DNA of 64,000 bases from Alopecurus myosuroides (taxonomy: Eukaryota > Streptophyta > Magnoliopsida > Poales > Poaceae), in contig CM054062.1 in the NCBI GenBank assembly GCA_028641055.1, positions 16,487,639-16,551,638 of the forward strand, read 5' to 3'. Below, in pieces: positions 1 through 9,915 of this stretch (within the stretch, counting starts at the first letter, position 1; each line of letters begins with the position of its first letter). The translations under genes and the position numbers were made by a program. The notes below the pieces were generated by a model, which worked only from the letters and a program-made list of their open reading frames with translations, was not told where the DNA came from and made no database searches.

Positions 1-1982
1 GGGTACTTCTGATTGACTAAGAAGTTTAAGTATGGAATTGTCCAATCCGGTTTAACGAGCATGACCTCGATTGTTTCAGATGCCAGAGGGTAATCAACGT
101 CTCCACCTTTTATGGATGGTTCATACAAGTGCTGGACGAATACCCCTGGTGGTAAAGTTTTTACTCTCTCTGATCCCATGCGGGCTAACGCATCCGCATT
201 CCAGTTTTCCTCCCTTTTTATGTGAAGGACTTCGAACCCGAAGAAACAAATGGCGAACTCATCCACCGTCCTCCGATATTCGGCCATTATAGGGCTTTTC
301 GCGTCCCAGGTTTGGTTGAGCTGATGCTGTACCAAATCCGAGTCTCCATAGCATAAGATGCGTTTTACCCCTATTTCTTTTGCAATATGCAAGCCATGAA
401 GCAGAGCTTCGTATTCTGCCACGTTGTTACTGGCGTTGAAGTGTATTTGTAATACGTACTCCATTGTGTCTCCCTTGGGAGATTTTAGGACTACGCCAGC
501 CCCAGCTCCTTCCTTCATCTTGGATCCGTCAAAGTGCATGATCCAGTACTCGGATTCTGGCATCGGTGTATTTTCCATTGCTTCTGTCCAGTCGGCGACG
601 AAATCTGCCAAAACTTGGGATTTTATTGCCGTCCTTGGCTGGTACTTAATGTCGAAGGCTGCCAGCTCGATGCCCCATTTAGCTACTCGGCCGGTTGCCT
701 CCGCATTATTTATAATATCCCCTAGCGGTACTTTACATACCACTGTTATGGAATGCCCTTGGAAGTAATGGCGCAGTTTTCTGGATGCAAAAAATACGCC
801 ATATGCCAGTTTCTGGTAGTGCGGATACCTTTGTTTGGATTCGGAAAAAACTTCGCTTATGTAATATACCGGATGTTGATCTAGTATGCTTTGTTCTTCT
901 TTTGTCCGCTCCACAACGATTACCGCACTAATAACCCGACTTGTAGCCGTAAGGTATAATAACATGGGTTCTTCGTCTTTTGGAGATGCCAAGATGGGAG
1001 CGTTCATCAAGGTTTCCTTCAACTGGGCCAACGCTGCATCAGCCTCTTCTGTCCATTCGAACTTGTCGGATTTCTTCAGCAGCTTGTAGAGTGGTAAGGC
1101 TTTATCCCCCAGCCGACTGATAAATCTGCTGACGGCTGCAGCGGAACCCGTCAATCTTTGGACATCTTTTACACATGTAGGTTTTGAGATGTTCAAGATT
1201 GCCTTGATCTTTTCCGGGTTAACTTCTATTCCTCTGTGGGAAACAATGAAACCCAGAAGTTTTCCTGAGGGAACCCCGAATACGCACTTAGATGGATTCA
1301 ACTTCATCTTGTAAGTGCGCAAGTTTTCGAAAGTTTCTCGCAAATCCTCAAGGAGTGTATCTTTTTCCTTGGTTACGACGGCAATATCGTCCACGTAAAC
1401 ATGGACGTTTCTGCCAATTTGACTATGCAAACAACGTTGCATGCAACGCTGGTAGGTTGCACCTGCGTTCTTCAGGCCAAAAGGCATGGTTATGTAATAG
1501 TACGTCCCATACGGGGTTATAAAAGAAGTCTTGATTTGATCTTCCTTTTTCATGCGTATTTGGTGGTACCCGGAGTATGCATCCAAAAAGCATAAAAGCT
1601 CGGAGCCTGCAGTGGCATCTATTATTTGATCGATTCGTGGTAACGCGAACCTATCTTTCGGACACAACTTGTTCAATCCTGTGTAATCTATACACATTCT
1701 AAGAGCAGTGGTGTCTTTCTTCGGCACTAATACCGGATTTGCGGACCAATCAGTATGGATTACTTCCTTGATGAAATCCGCTGCTAAAAGCCGGATAATT
1801 TCCTTGCCAATAGCCTTCCGTCTTCTTCCGTCAAATCGACGGAGACCTTGTTTGACGGGTTTTGATCCGGGAATAACCTTGAGTTGGTGCTCAGCAAGTT
1901 CCCTGGGTACGCCTGGCATGTCCGCTGGACACCAGGCAAAAATATCCCAGTTCTCACGGAGGAACTTGATGAGCTCGCCTTC
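1..1982 (-). CDS. pol: pol: reverse transcriptase and RNase H (partial, continues past window start)
   Basis: This copies the element RNA into DNA and degrades the RNA strand, inside virus-like particles. The frame is the same as the upstream gag-protease ORF and stays open to base 1. RT runs roughly from 1860 down to 1100 and contains the catalytic YVDD box at 1386-1397 (minus). RNase H follows: the first catalytic Asp is in an FDGS motif near 522-530, a second is in GDSDL near 330-345, and NADALAR lies near 205. The last residues before the window edge match the linker to integrase. It is separated from gag-protease only by an in-frame TAG at 1983-1985, which by comparison with Tat polyproteins replaces a glutamine codon. 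It has no start codon of its own and would be made as part of a polyprotein. Domain assignment is firm; the lineage is inferred from sequence style. Confidence 0.9.
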
Positions 1983-4706
1983 CTATTTGTCAGTCATCCC
2001 AGTCCCTACGACGACGAATTTTGTCGGATCTTTGGGATCTAGGATTACCTGTCTTGTATTCTCGGACGCCTTAAAGCTATTTGTTGGCTTCCGAGTTTCT
2101 TTTCCTGCCGGCATTTCTTTCGGCGATACCTCCTTGGCTAATTCCTTCAGTTCCTCCTTTGCTATAACTCTCTGAGCGCAAAGGGCGTTTTCTTTCTCCA
2201 ACTCGTTTGCCAGCTTGAAATCATCGGCAATGGTGATTACTCCTCCTTTGGGTCCTGGCATCTTCAGCTTGTTGTAGATATAGCAAGATCTTGCCATAAA
2301 TTTGGCGAAAGCCGGACGTCCGAGTATTGCGTGATACACGCTCTCGAACGGCACTACTTCAAAGGATACTTTTTCCTGCCGGAAGTGATCTTTATCTCCG
2401 AAGGTGACATCTAGGGAAATTTCTCCTAGGGATCGTGCTTGCCTGCCAGGAACAATGCCATGGAAGCGTATATTGCTGTAGTTGAGCTGGGACTCGGAGA
2501 TCTTCAAGTGCTTCAGCGTATCCAGATACATTATATTGATGCTGGATCCTCCATCCATCAGCACTCTCCTTAGCCTAGTGTTTTGAACAATAGGGCTTAC
2601 AACAAGAGCTTGTGTGCCGGGTTCAGGGATATTTCCGGGATGATCAGACTGATCCCAGATTATCGGTGTGTTGGAGTACTTCAAGAATTTCGGGGTCGCA
2701 GGAACAACTGCGTTTATCTCCTGAAGTGTTCTTTTGGCCACCTTTGCTGACGGGGTTGCTAAGAAAGTTAACATTGCTTCTCCGTCAACTCTCGGAAATT
2801 TGGGTTCGCCCTTTCGCTGTTGTTCTTGGATTTTGTCATCAGTGTCCGATTCACTGTCTTCTTTTTCAGCTTCTGGCTTTTGTTTGGAAGGTTTCCTTTT
2901 GGAACCCTTCCCCTTATTTCCGGATCCTGCATTGCCTTTCATATGCTTGTTTAGCCGGCATTGCGCATTTGTGTGGGTTGGTTTCCCAAATTGCAAGTGG
3001 TGGACGCAGGGTTCCGACTTAATTCTCTCCCATTCTTCGGGAGTGTAATTGATTGGATCTGGACTGCGGCCTTTCCACTTATTCACCTTTTCTCCTCCAA
3101 AGGCTATGTTGACCTCCTTGGGCTTTGTCGTTGACTCTGGAGTTCCTTTTTTGTCAGAACGAGGGGTTTTCTTGGCGAGTATTAGTGACTCAATATTGCC
3201 TCCTCTTGCTCTGATATCATCTTCGGCTGCAGCATGCTCATTAGCGGTTGTAAGCATAGATCCGAGATCTTTGTGCTGTTTAGAACCAACCATGAACGGT
3301 ACAAGTCCGGGTTTTAGGCCATTGACGAAAGCATGCATTGCTTGTACGTCAGTTACTCCAGAGCAACTATTCTTCATTGCAGTCCATCTGGAGATGAAAT
3401 CCACGTATGGTTCGTCCTCAAATTGGGTGCAACGGTTCAGCTGGTTGATGCTATTTGGGCGTTTGTATGTTCCCCGAAAATGCTGAGTGAATACTCTCGC
3501 CATATCATCCCAACTGTCGACAGTTCTTGATGGTAAACCATTGATCCAATCTCTGGCTCCATCTAGCAACATTAGGGGAAGAAACTTGACAGCTTCCAGG
3601 TCTGTCCCATTGTTGATTTGGACGGCTGTATAATAATCTGAGAGCCAGGTATCCGGGTTTGTACTGCCGGTATACTTTTGGTAGGTTGGACCAACTTTGG
3701 CGAAGCCAGAATGCAGGGTTATCCTTCGGATCCTGTCAGTAAAACACTTAGGACCAAAGTATAGATCATCCTTTTCTGCTCTATCAATGTGTGCAGAATA
3801 TCTCCCGGCTGAATGGACAGAAGGGGATCTGCTCCTTTCTTTTCCATTGTTGCGTGGACGCGGTTTTCCGAGGTTGTCTCTATCTCTTCCGTGTTCACGT
3901 CCTTTAGGCGGAGTTCTGCTTCTATGCCTTTCCTTATCCTTAGGAGGTGTCCGGGATCTTTCACGTCTGTGAGGTATATCATATCTTCCAGTTTTTTCGA
4001 CTGGGTTTCTCGGAGGCGGCATTATTTTGCCATCATTCCGGTGTTTGTCTTCCCGATCGTGTGGTTTGTATCCATCTTTCGGGAGATGAGGTCCGGTTCT
4101 AGACGCTGCGTCCCGGTTGTCGGGGTTTTTCTTGTCTTTTCTCGGATCCTCTTTTTTATCCGAATCTCCGGGTTCTTCCGGTCCAGGTGCTCCAGCAGCG
4201 CAAGTAACTGTTTTACAGAGGGCGGAATTATCGTGCAGCCTCCCTGATCGCTCTTGGCCTCGCTGCTGCTGTAATGCTTTTCCTAGGAAAGCATACACCC
4301 CTTGGAGTTTTTCCCCGTTGGAGTACAGATCGTTGTTTAGGATGGCGAACGCTGCTTCCGCGTTTTCTGCTGCGGTTTTGTATATTGGCTCGCCCTTGGC
4401 ATCTTTGCCGTTTAACTGCTTTTGCCAAGATGGGTTATAAAACCTTTCTTTTGGCGGCAGTTCTTCCGGTTTTGCGATTCCGGGTAACCTAGTAGGTTTT
4501 AAGGCAGATCTATGCTTTCTCTCGTACTCCTCTATTTCTTCCTTCATGACTTTGATGTCATTATGGGTTTGTTGGAGATGTTGCCGAGATCTAAGCAGAT
4601 GTTGCTGTTGCCGTTGGAAAGCTTGTCTCCTGGCTTCCAGCATCTCAGGGGGTTCATCTGGTCCCACTGGTGTTTGTAATAGCTCTTGCTCTTCCAGTTC
4701 TGTCAT
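1983..4706 (-). CDS. gag-pro: gag-protease polyprotein of T1 (907 codons)
   Basis: Structural Gag protein fused to the retroviral-type aspartic protease. Residues 1-200 are charged and coiled-coil prone. Residues ~215-310 are rich in Arg/Ser with repeats of the RSRTPPK and RSRSPS type. Residues ~345-500 are the capsid-like gag domain (motifs ARDWINGLPS and FTQHFRGTYKRP). A Cys/His-containing basic stretch follows near 570-600 but is not a canonical CCHC knuckle. The protease active site DGGSS is near residue 719, and its ILGRP motif lies about 70 residues later. The ATG at 4706 is only the first Met after an upstream in-frame TAA (4770-4772), so the true N-terminus is probably the preceding ORF. 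The stop at 1983-1985 (TAG) interrupts the polyprotein just before RT. The damaged plus-strand relative at 47530-58340 shows the same domain order. Confidence 0.88.
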   Translation of the reverse strand: MTELEEQELLQTPVGPDEPPEMLEARRQAFQRQQQHLLRSRQHLQQTHNDIKVMKEEIEEYERKHRSALKPTRLPGIAKPEELPPKERFYNPSWQKQLNGKDAKGEPIYKTAAENAEAAFAILNNDLYSNGEKLQGVYAFLGKALQQQRGQERSGRLHDNSALCKTVTCAAGAPGPEEPGDSDKKEDPRKDKKNPDNRDAASRTGPHLPKDGYKPHDREDKHRNDGKIMPPPRNPVEKTGRYDIPHRRERSRTPPKDKERHRSRTPPKGREHGRDRDNLGKPRPRNNGKERSRSPSVHSAGRYSAHIDRAEKDDLYFGPKCFTDRIRRITLHSGFAKVGPTYQKYTGSTNPDTWLSDYYTAVQINNGTDLEAVKFLPLMLLDGARDWINGLPSRTVDSWDDMARVFTQHFRGTYKRPNSINQLNRCTQFEDEPYVDFISRWTAMKNSCSGVTDVQAMHAFVNGLKPGLVPFMVGSKQHKDLGSMLTTANEHAAAEDDIRARGGNIESLILAKKTPRSDKKGTPESTTKPKEVNIAFGGEKVNKWKGRSPDPINYTPEEWERIKSEPCVHHLQFGKPTHTNAQCRLNKHMKGNAGSGNKGKGSKRKPSKQKPEAEKEDSESDTDDKIQEQQRKGEPKFPRVDGEAMLTFLATPSAKVAKRTLQEINAVVPATPKFLKYSNTPIIWDQSDHPGNIPEPGTQALVVSPIVQNTRLRRVLMDGGSSINIMYLDTLKHLKISESQLNYSNIRFHGIVPGRQARSLGEISLDVTFGDKDHFRQEKVSFEVVPFESVYHAILGRPAFAKFMARSCYIYNKLKMPGPKGGVITIADDFKLANELEKENALCAQRVIAKEELKELAKEVSPKEMPAGKETRKPTNSFKASENTRQVILDPKDPTKFVVVGTGMTDK

Positions 4707-4769
4707 TGGCGGAGCAGTGATTTCCTTAGATTTCTTTTCCGCGGGCTTTGTGCCGCTAATATCTCCAGC

Positions 4770-5792
4770 TTACAGGTTTTCATCAGCGAGATCGGCTGAT
4801 TTTTTCTTCCGGAGTTTGTATTGGAGTTTTTTAGAAGCACGGTGCTTTTTCTTGGAAGAGGGAGGTTTCTTGACAGGCTCATCTTCTGTCATCTCCTTAA
4901 CATTGGGGAATATCGGAGAAGTTTCTCCGTCTTCTCTCTCTTCCACTGGCGGAGGGGTTTTAGGGCTTTCCTGGCTGTCGGCACCCGTTGTATCCGCTGG
5001 TTTTGCCATTAGCACTTCATGGAATCCCTCTTGAAAGGACTTAACCTTTCTTACGAAGGCATCCTCGTCTTCGTCTTCGGAGTCGAAGTTATCCGATCCG
5101 GTTTCCGACTCCAATCTCGCCTCAATGGCGGCAAGCACGGACTCTGCTTCCGAGTTCATCGTCTGGTTGACGGGTGTCGGATCTTCCGTCTCTATGACGG
5201 GTATTTGTTCTTCCGTCTCTACGACGGGTAGGTTGTTGTCTGCCTCTTGCACGGGATTTCCGTCATCCGTGTTTTCAGCGATTTCGGATTGCACCATGCC
5301 GATAAAGTGTGTATCACTGTTTTGTCGGCGATCTGAGCAGAATCCGAGATCATAGTCGTCTTCGACTGGGTATAGGGCGGGTGGGATAAATTTACTTCCA
5401 CCGCAAAACCCCATTGCTTCTGCAGTTAGTCCGATAAAGATGTTAGCAGATCCAATCGGTAACACGCAGGCACTTACCAGGTGGTTTTGCACCGGTATGT
5501 AGGATCCGTTGTCGAGGAAGCGCCCGACGTCGTCGTCGAATTCCAAGCTTCCGACAGTGATCGATCTTCCAATTCCGCCGAGTATCCCAGATCGGAATTT
5601 CACGCCTGACGTCGTTTGCCCCACGGTGGGCGCCAACTGTCGAGACATCATAGTAGTTTTCATAGACGGGGGTGCCATGAGACTACGGTAGAGACGTGGG
5701 GTAACGGGATAGCGTAGTAACACAGAACACGGGATTTTACCCAGGTTCGGTACGTCGCGACAGTACGGCGTACCTACTCCTGCACTTCTCAC
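4770..5792 (-). CDS. N-terminal gag-extension ORF reading through the primer-binding site (340 codons)
   Basis: This ORF is in the same frame as gag-protease and RT and is separated from gag by a single TAA at 4770-4772. The listed ATG at 5792 lies inside the LTR. Two further Met codons at about 5642-5647, still inside the LTR, are followed directly by translation of the PBS as RQLAPTVG. The C-terminal half is acidic (Glu/Asp-rich) and ends in a Lys-rich tract. The same reading through the PBS is seen in the plus-strand copy (47530 onward), so it is a family trait rather than chance. The function is unknown; it is most simply the N-terminus of Gag. Which Met is used cannot be told from sequence. 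Confidence 0.7.
   Translation of the reverse strand: MRSAGVGTPYCRDVPNLGKIPCSVLLRYPVTPRLYRSLMAPPSMKTTMMSRQLAPTVGQTTSGVKFRSGILGGIGRSITVGSLEFDDDVGRFLDNGSYIPVQNHLVSACVLPIGSANIFIGLTAEAMGFCGGSKFIPPALYPVEDDYDLGFCSDRRQNSDTHFIGMVQSEIAENTDDGNPVQEADNNLPVVETEEQIPVIETEDPTPVNQTMNSEAESVLAAIEARLESETGSDNFDSEDEDEDAFVRKVKSFQEGFHEVLMAKPADTTGADSQESPKTPPPVEEREDGETSPIFPNVKEMTEDEPVKKPPSSKKKHRASKKLQYKLRKKKSADLADENL
5618..5635 (-). other. Primer-binding site of T1
   Basis: On the minus strand the sequence TGGCGCCCACCGTGGGGC starts two bases after the LTR end. The position and the leading TGG (complement of a tRNA CCA tail) identify the minus-strand primer site. The exact tRNA was not assigned. Confidence 0.85.
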
Positions 5793-5888
5793 TAATTGGG
5801 ACTAAGCCCGTATAACAGGGTTACAATGTGAGGGAATAGATCTAGCTACTCGACGAGGATGAACTTCTCGGCGAGTTGCGTAGAGCTT

Positions 5889-5945
5889 GAACTTGTGTCT
5901 AACTTGTGTTTAACTTGTGCTTAACTTATGCTTAACTTATGCTTG
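5889..5945. repeat. 11 bp tandem repeat in the T1 LTR (about five copies)
   Basis: Units of the form TAACTTGTGCT, with T/C and G/A changes, follow one another. They lie just downstream of the TATA box on the minus strand, so probably in the transcribed R/U5 part. The array is absent from the related LTR at 47046-47570. Confidence 0.8.
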
Positions 5946-5966
5946 TTTAATCTATCTCCCGTCCGG

Positions 5967-5975
5967 CTTTATATA
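5967..5975 (-). promoter_or_regulatory. TATA box of the T1 LTR
   Basis: TATATAAAG on the minus strand, flanked by an inverted CCGGCT/AGCCGG pair. The plus-strand relative has TATATAAAG at 47301-47309 in the corresponding place, which supports promoter function. Confidence 0.65.
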
Positions 5976-6229
5976 ATAGCCGGATTAGGGCTTACAGAAC
6001 AGGAAACCTAGAAGACTACGTTTAACTTGTAACTTGGAAAGTAAGGAATCCGTCTTCTCCTCCAAGCCAGATCACGCGGGCCGTGATCCGGGTTCTTCTA
6101 GAATCCGGCTTCTACGCGTCGGACTACTGGGCCGCCCAATGGACCTAAGCCCATTACCATGTAGGCCACCCTGGTAGTCCGGCTCTTTGTCTACCATCTT
6201 CTATACCCCTATTCAGTATATATCCGACA

Positions 6230-8569
6230 GTGGAAAATAATAATTAAACTAAAAATGGAATTGCAAGAAAGTAATAATGAAAAGCAGGTAAACAAGATTG
6301 TAATGAATGTAAGACCGGGTGCCATAGTTTCACTAGTCATGTCTCTCTAAAAGATAACAAGCAAACATGTTGGGTGAGCAAATTATAGCTGGACAAATTC
6401 ATAGAATCTAAACAACAACTAATTATGACAAGAAAAGTTCAGTGTATTATTCATGTAGGAATTACATCAAACATACATTGTATGTTATCCAACTATATCT
6501 ATGACTAATAATCCACCTTGAGTGTGTTTCTATGCTTGCCACTCGATGGTATTAAGTTGCAAAAGCAACAGATAATAGCATCAAGCACCGTACATAATGT
6601 AAGAAATATTCAATGTCATCAAAGACATAAACACCGTTGTTTTACCCTTAGTAGAAACAACACGTCCTTGGTATTAGTCGTTACTGTCATTCGAGCCCAG
6701 ACATGAAGGACGCATGAACCTACTATCTAGCACAAAACCTATCTTGGAGATGCATGCAGTCACTTGGCCAAAGTAACTGCAGACATCAGAGAGATTGCAA
6801 GAACTTAAATAAAACATGGATATGACAATAGAAACAAGATCATGTAAGAAACATGAAAAATCTGATCATAACTTCATGATTCATTGGATCCCAGCAAACA
6901 CAACAGGTAGCAATTACATAACGGTGGTCTTGATCATGTTAGGTGCTTGTTGGTGTAATCACACAACCGTTGGGAAACCCCAAGAGGAAGGTATGATGTA
7001 GACAACAATGAATTTCCTCCAGTTAAGGAACCAGGGTTATCAATCCAGTAAGACTTCGAAATCTCTCAGTAGGTTGTTTGTTGTCTGGAGCTTCAACAAA
7101 CGTGGACCTGCACACAAAACACAAACTCTCTCTTGCTCCCAACTTTCTGAGAAGGTTGTCAATCTTCCGTCTTGCTTAAAACTAGATAATTAATTGTATC
7201 GAATGGTCGAAGAATATTAAATGAAAACTGAAAAACGAGCAAATGATGATGAAAGCAAGTAAACAAGGTTGTAAATAACGAGAAAATAGGACCGGGGGCC
7301 ATAGTTTCATTGGTAGTGTCTCTCCATAAAACAATAAACATGCTGGGTGGACAAATTACAGCTCGGCAATTGAAAAATCATGAGCATATGACAATACTAT
7401 TATGACAAAATAAGTTCACAGGTTCTAACATTGTAGGCATTACGTCAAGGTAAATAGATCTTCATCCGACATCATCTATTTCTAAGAGTTCACCTTGAGA
7501 CAGAAATGCATCAAATCTCGCTGGTATTAAGTTGCAGCAACGAAGTGATCTTGTGTGTAACAGACAAATGCAATAAGAACAATACATAATGTAAGCAATA
7601 ATTCTCATTCTTAGACAAGAACATCGTTGTTTTCTCCCTAGTAACAACAACACATCCTCCACCTTACACGTTTGTGTCACTCGAGCGTAGATGAAAAGGA
7701 GGCATGAACCCACTATCTAGCATATAAACCCTATCTTGGAGGTGCATACAATAACGTGGCCAAGGAATTTATGCACACCGGAGAGCATTGAAAGACAAGA
7801 TTAAAACACTCTACAGATATAAGTGAATCGGTCAAAAAGACATGAACAAAGTGATCATAATTCCATGGTTCATCGGATCCCAGCAAACACAAAATGAAGC
7901 AATTACATAACTGTTATCTTGATCATGTTAGGAAGATCACAAGATCTCAAAATGGAGGAACAAGGGAGAGAGAACACCATCTAGCTACTGCTATAGACCC
8001 GCAGTCCCGAGATGACCTACTCACGCATCTGTCTGGAGGCAATCATGGCAATGTAGAGGCCTCCAGTGACGCCCCCTCTCCGGCAAGGTGCCGGAGCAGG
8101 ACTCCAAAATCCCTAGATTGGAATTTTGAGTTGGTAGCACCTGTTTATCTTTTTTAAGGAAAACTTATCCGTACTCGACGTTTTTAGTGTTAATGTGATT
8201 TTAGAGGCGAAGAGCGGAGTGATGCGGTGCCCAGGGTGGTAGGGTGACCCCACGACGCGGCCTAGGGTGGGCCCACGCATTGTGGTCACCTGGCCACCCC
8301 TGGCACCTATCCGGCTCTCGGTTGGACAATGTCTTTGTTTCGGGCAAAAAATATATCTCGTAAATTTTCAGGACATTTGGCGAATATTTCCTTCATAGAT
8401 TTTCTAAAATATAAAAACAACAGAAAACATAAACTGGCTCTGGGCATCTTGTTAATAGTTTAGTCCATGAAATCATCCGGAACGAAGAAAAACATAAATA
8501 AAACATGTGATAACATAAAGGAAACAAGCATGGAGCATCAAAAATTATATATACGTTTGAGACGTATCA
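6230..8569 (-). mobile_element. D: relic LTR of a gypsy non-autonomous family, with partial tandem duplication
   Basis: The right end (8569) reads, on the minus strand, TGATACGTCTC, the LTR tip shared with elements B and C. The other end near 6943 resembles the opposite end of those LTRs (GTTGGGAA(A)CCCCAAGAGG). 6230-6942 repeats the part of the LTR now at ~7209-7932: both contain the GACCGGG(T/G)GCCATAGTTTCA block and both end CTTGATCATGTTAGG. The left copy is cut off by the T1 insertion. No coding sequence was seen. The relic is older than both T1 and the copia element that bound it. Confidence 0.7.
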
Positions 8570-8574
8570 GTGTA

Positions 8575-9902
8575 TCAACATATAGTATGGGCACCTAGAG
8601 GGGGGGGGGGTGAATAGGTGCTATGACCAATTTTAATTTCTTTTCAATTTAGGCTTGACGCAAAGGTAAATTATCTAGATATGCAACTACGATGAATTTA
8701 TCTATATGACAAGAACAACGATAAACAAGATACAAACACAAAATAAAGGAGATGGAACGAGGTAAGCACGCGGAGACAAGGATGTAATCCCGCGTTTCTC
8801 CTTTTGAGGGGAGTACGTCTCGTTGGAAGGGTGCGGGTTTTTCCATGAAGGCCTACTCAATGCCACAAAGGCCTCACCCTATTCTTCGATAAACCTCACC
8901 ACAAAGGCCAATTTCACCTTCCACAATTGATTCCCTTTGAGGCGGAAATCGAATCCTTTATAATGAGCTTGAGGCACACACCTACAACCGAATTGGGGGC
9001 TCCTAAGAATCACCAACAATCAACAAGTAAGTACCAATGTAGTCTAGGTTTTCCACAAAGAAATCCTAGACTCAAATCCCTCAAGTAAAATGAGGGGGAA
9101 ATGAAGAATGAGTCGGTAAAGATGTAGATCAGGGCCTTCTCCTTTAATCCTCCAAAGATCAACGAGTTTGGGTGGAGGGATTGGAAAAAATCTTGGATTT
9201 GGTGAGCTCAAAAAATGTCCATTTAATGCCTTGGACGAACTTAAGATCTTGGGGAAGAAGGAGGGGTATTTATACCCCCTCCCTAAATGTGTCCGTTGGA
9301 TGAGGAAAATGGGACTGGATATTCCGGTTCAAACTTGAACCGGAAATTCCGGTTAGTAGAAACCCTGCAGATCTGAAATTTCGACTGTAGTTGACCAAAC
9401 CGGAAATTCCGGTTTCGCAACAATTGCTGAGTGAAATTTACGGTTACCGCCAGGACATGGAGAGTTTCTGACTTGGCAAAATTTCATCCTTTTCCTTTGC
9501 AACCATAAATTCCGGTTGGATGCAAATATCCGGTTGAAATTTCCGGTTACCATCAGTATGCAGAGACTTCCAGTCCTTAGCCATTTTCACGCAAAATCTT
9601 CCCAACCGGAATATACGGTTGACCTGGAAATTTCCAGCTACCTCCAAGGCTTAGCATGGTTTGGTCCTTAGCCAAGTTCGGAGAAATCCTTCATAACCAG
9701 AATTTCCGGTTGCACCAGAAATAACAAGTTGAAATATCTAGTTACCACCAGGAGCAAAAGAGGTTGATCTAACTTCAGCTTTTTGCGGTGTTCGATGTGA
9801 GAGAGTAGTTAAACACCTGCACCATTTAACACCTTTATAAATGGTATCATTAGTATTGTTAACTAACACTCAAAACACTAGGGATTAAGAAATGCTCTTT
9901 CA
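8575..9902 (-). mobile_element. 3' LTR of the copia element (1328 bp)
   Basis: The minus-strand start is TGAAAGAGCATTTC (9902) and the body matches the LTR at 44181-45352. The far end near 8575 is diverged (TCAACATATAG against TGAACGGATAG). It is longer than its partner by about one unit of the CCGG palindrome array. A TATA box (minus TATAAATA) lies at 9267-9274 and a G11 run near 8599-8610. Confidence 0.88.
9319..9760. promoter_or_regulatory. Palindrome array (CCGGAAATTCCGG type) upstream of the TATA box, left copia LTR
   Basis: Repeated palindromes such as AAACCGGAAATTCCGGTTT (near 9397-9415) and variants (CCGGAATATACGG, AAATATCCGGTT) recur every ~100 bp. They are embedded in a longer imperfect unit containing GTCCTTAGCCA and ACC(A/G)CCAG. 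The array is immediately upstream of the TATA box on the minus strand, i.e. in U3. This is the place where palindrome clusters have been reported in Sirevirus LTRs. Confidence 0.75.
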
Positions 9903-9915
9903 GTCTACCCCTTTT
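9903..9915 (-). other. Polypurine tract of the copia element
   Basis: AAAAGGGGTAGAC on the minus strand lies directly before the LTR start TGAAAGAG. Purine-rich content and position identify the plus-strand primer. Confidence 0.8.

Larger units (their letters stand above)
1..6229 (-). mobile_element. T1: Ty3/gypsy Tat-lineage LTR retrotransposon, 5' two thirds (3' end outside window)
   Basis: Reading on the minus strand from 6229 there is an LTR (6229-5638), a primer-binding site, an N-terminal ORF, gag-protease and RT-RNase H. The frame is still open at window base 1, so integrase and the 3' LTR lie outside. The domain order (gag, PR, RT, RNase H) and the PBS starting TGGCGCCC are typical of Ty3/gypsy. 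The long arginine/serine-rich gag and the unspaced gag-pol frame fit the Tat (RIRE2/Retrosat-like) lineage. The five bases beyond the LTR (GTGGA, 6230-6234) should be one copy of the target duplication, but the other copy is not in view. It sits in the older LTR relic D. Decay is slight, so the insertion is probably young. Confidence 0.9.
5638..6229 (-). mobile_element. 5' LTR of T1 (592 bp)
   Basis: On the minus strand it begins TGTCGGATATAT and ends TCTCGACA, giving the short inverted ends TGTCG/CGACA. It is preceded by GTGGA (presumed TSD) and followed by the PBS. A TATA box lies at 5967-5975 and an 11 bp tandem repeat at 5889-5945. The related LTR at 47046-47570 starts and ends the same way but differs strongly inside. 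Confidence 0.9.

Noticed and set aside
1708..2175. Plus-strand ORFs over the T1 coding region (also 2612-3022, 3049-3486, 3813-4247, 4546-5034)
   Set aside because: They are antisense to well-supported gag-pol and have no domain.
1..6229. Integrated pararetrovirus or other plant virus
   Set aside because: LTRs, PBS, gag-PR-RT-RNase H order and a plant Tat-type Gag are all retrotransposon features; no movement or coat protein was seen.
8570..8574. GTGTA and GAGTC as TSD of the copia element
   Set aside because: Only three of five bases match and the left LTR tip is mutated, so it is not counted as evidence.
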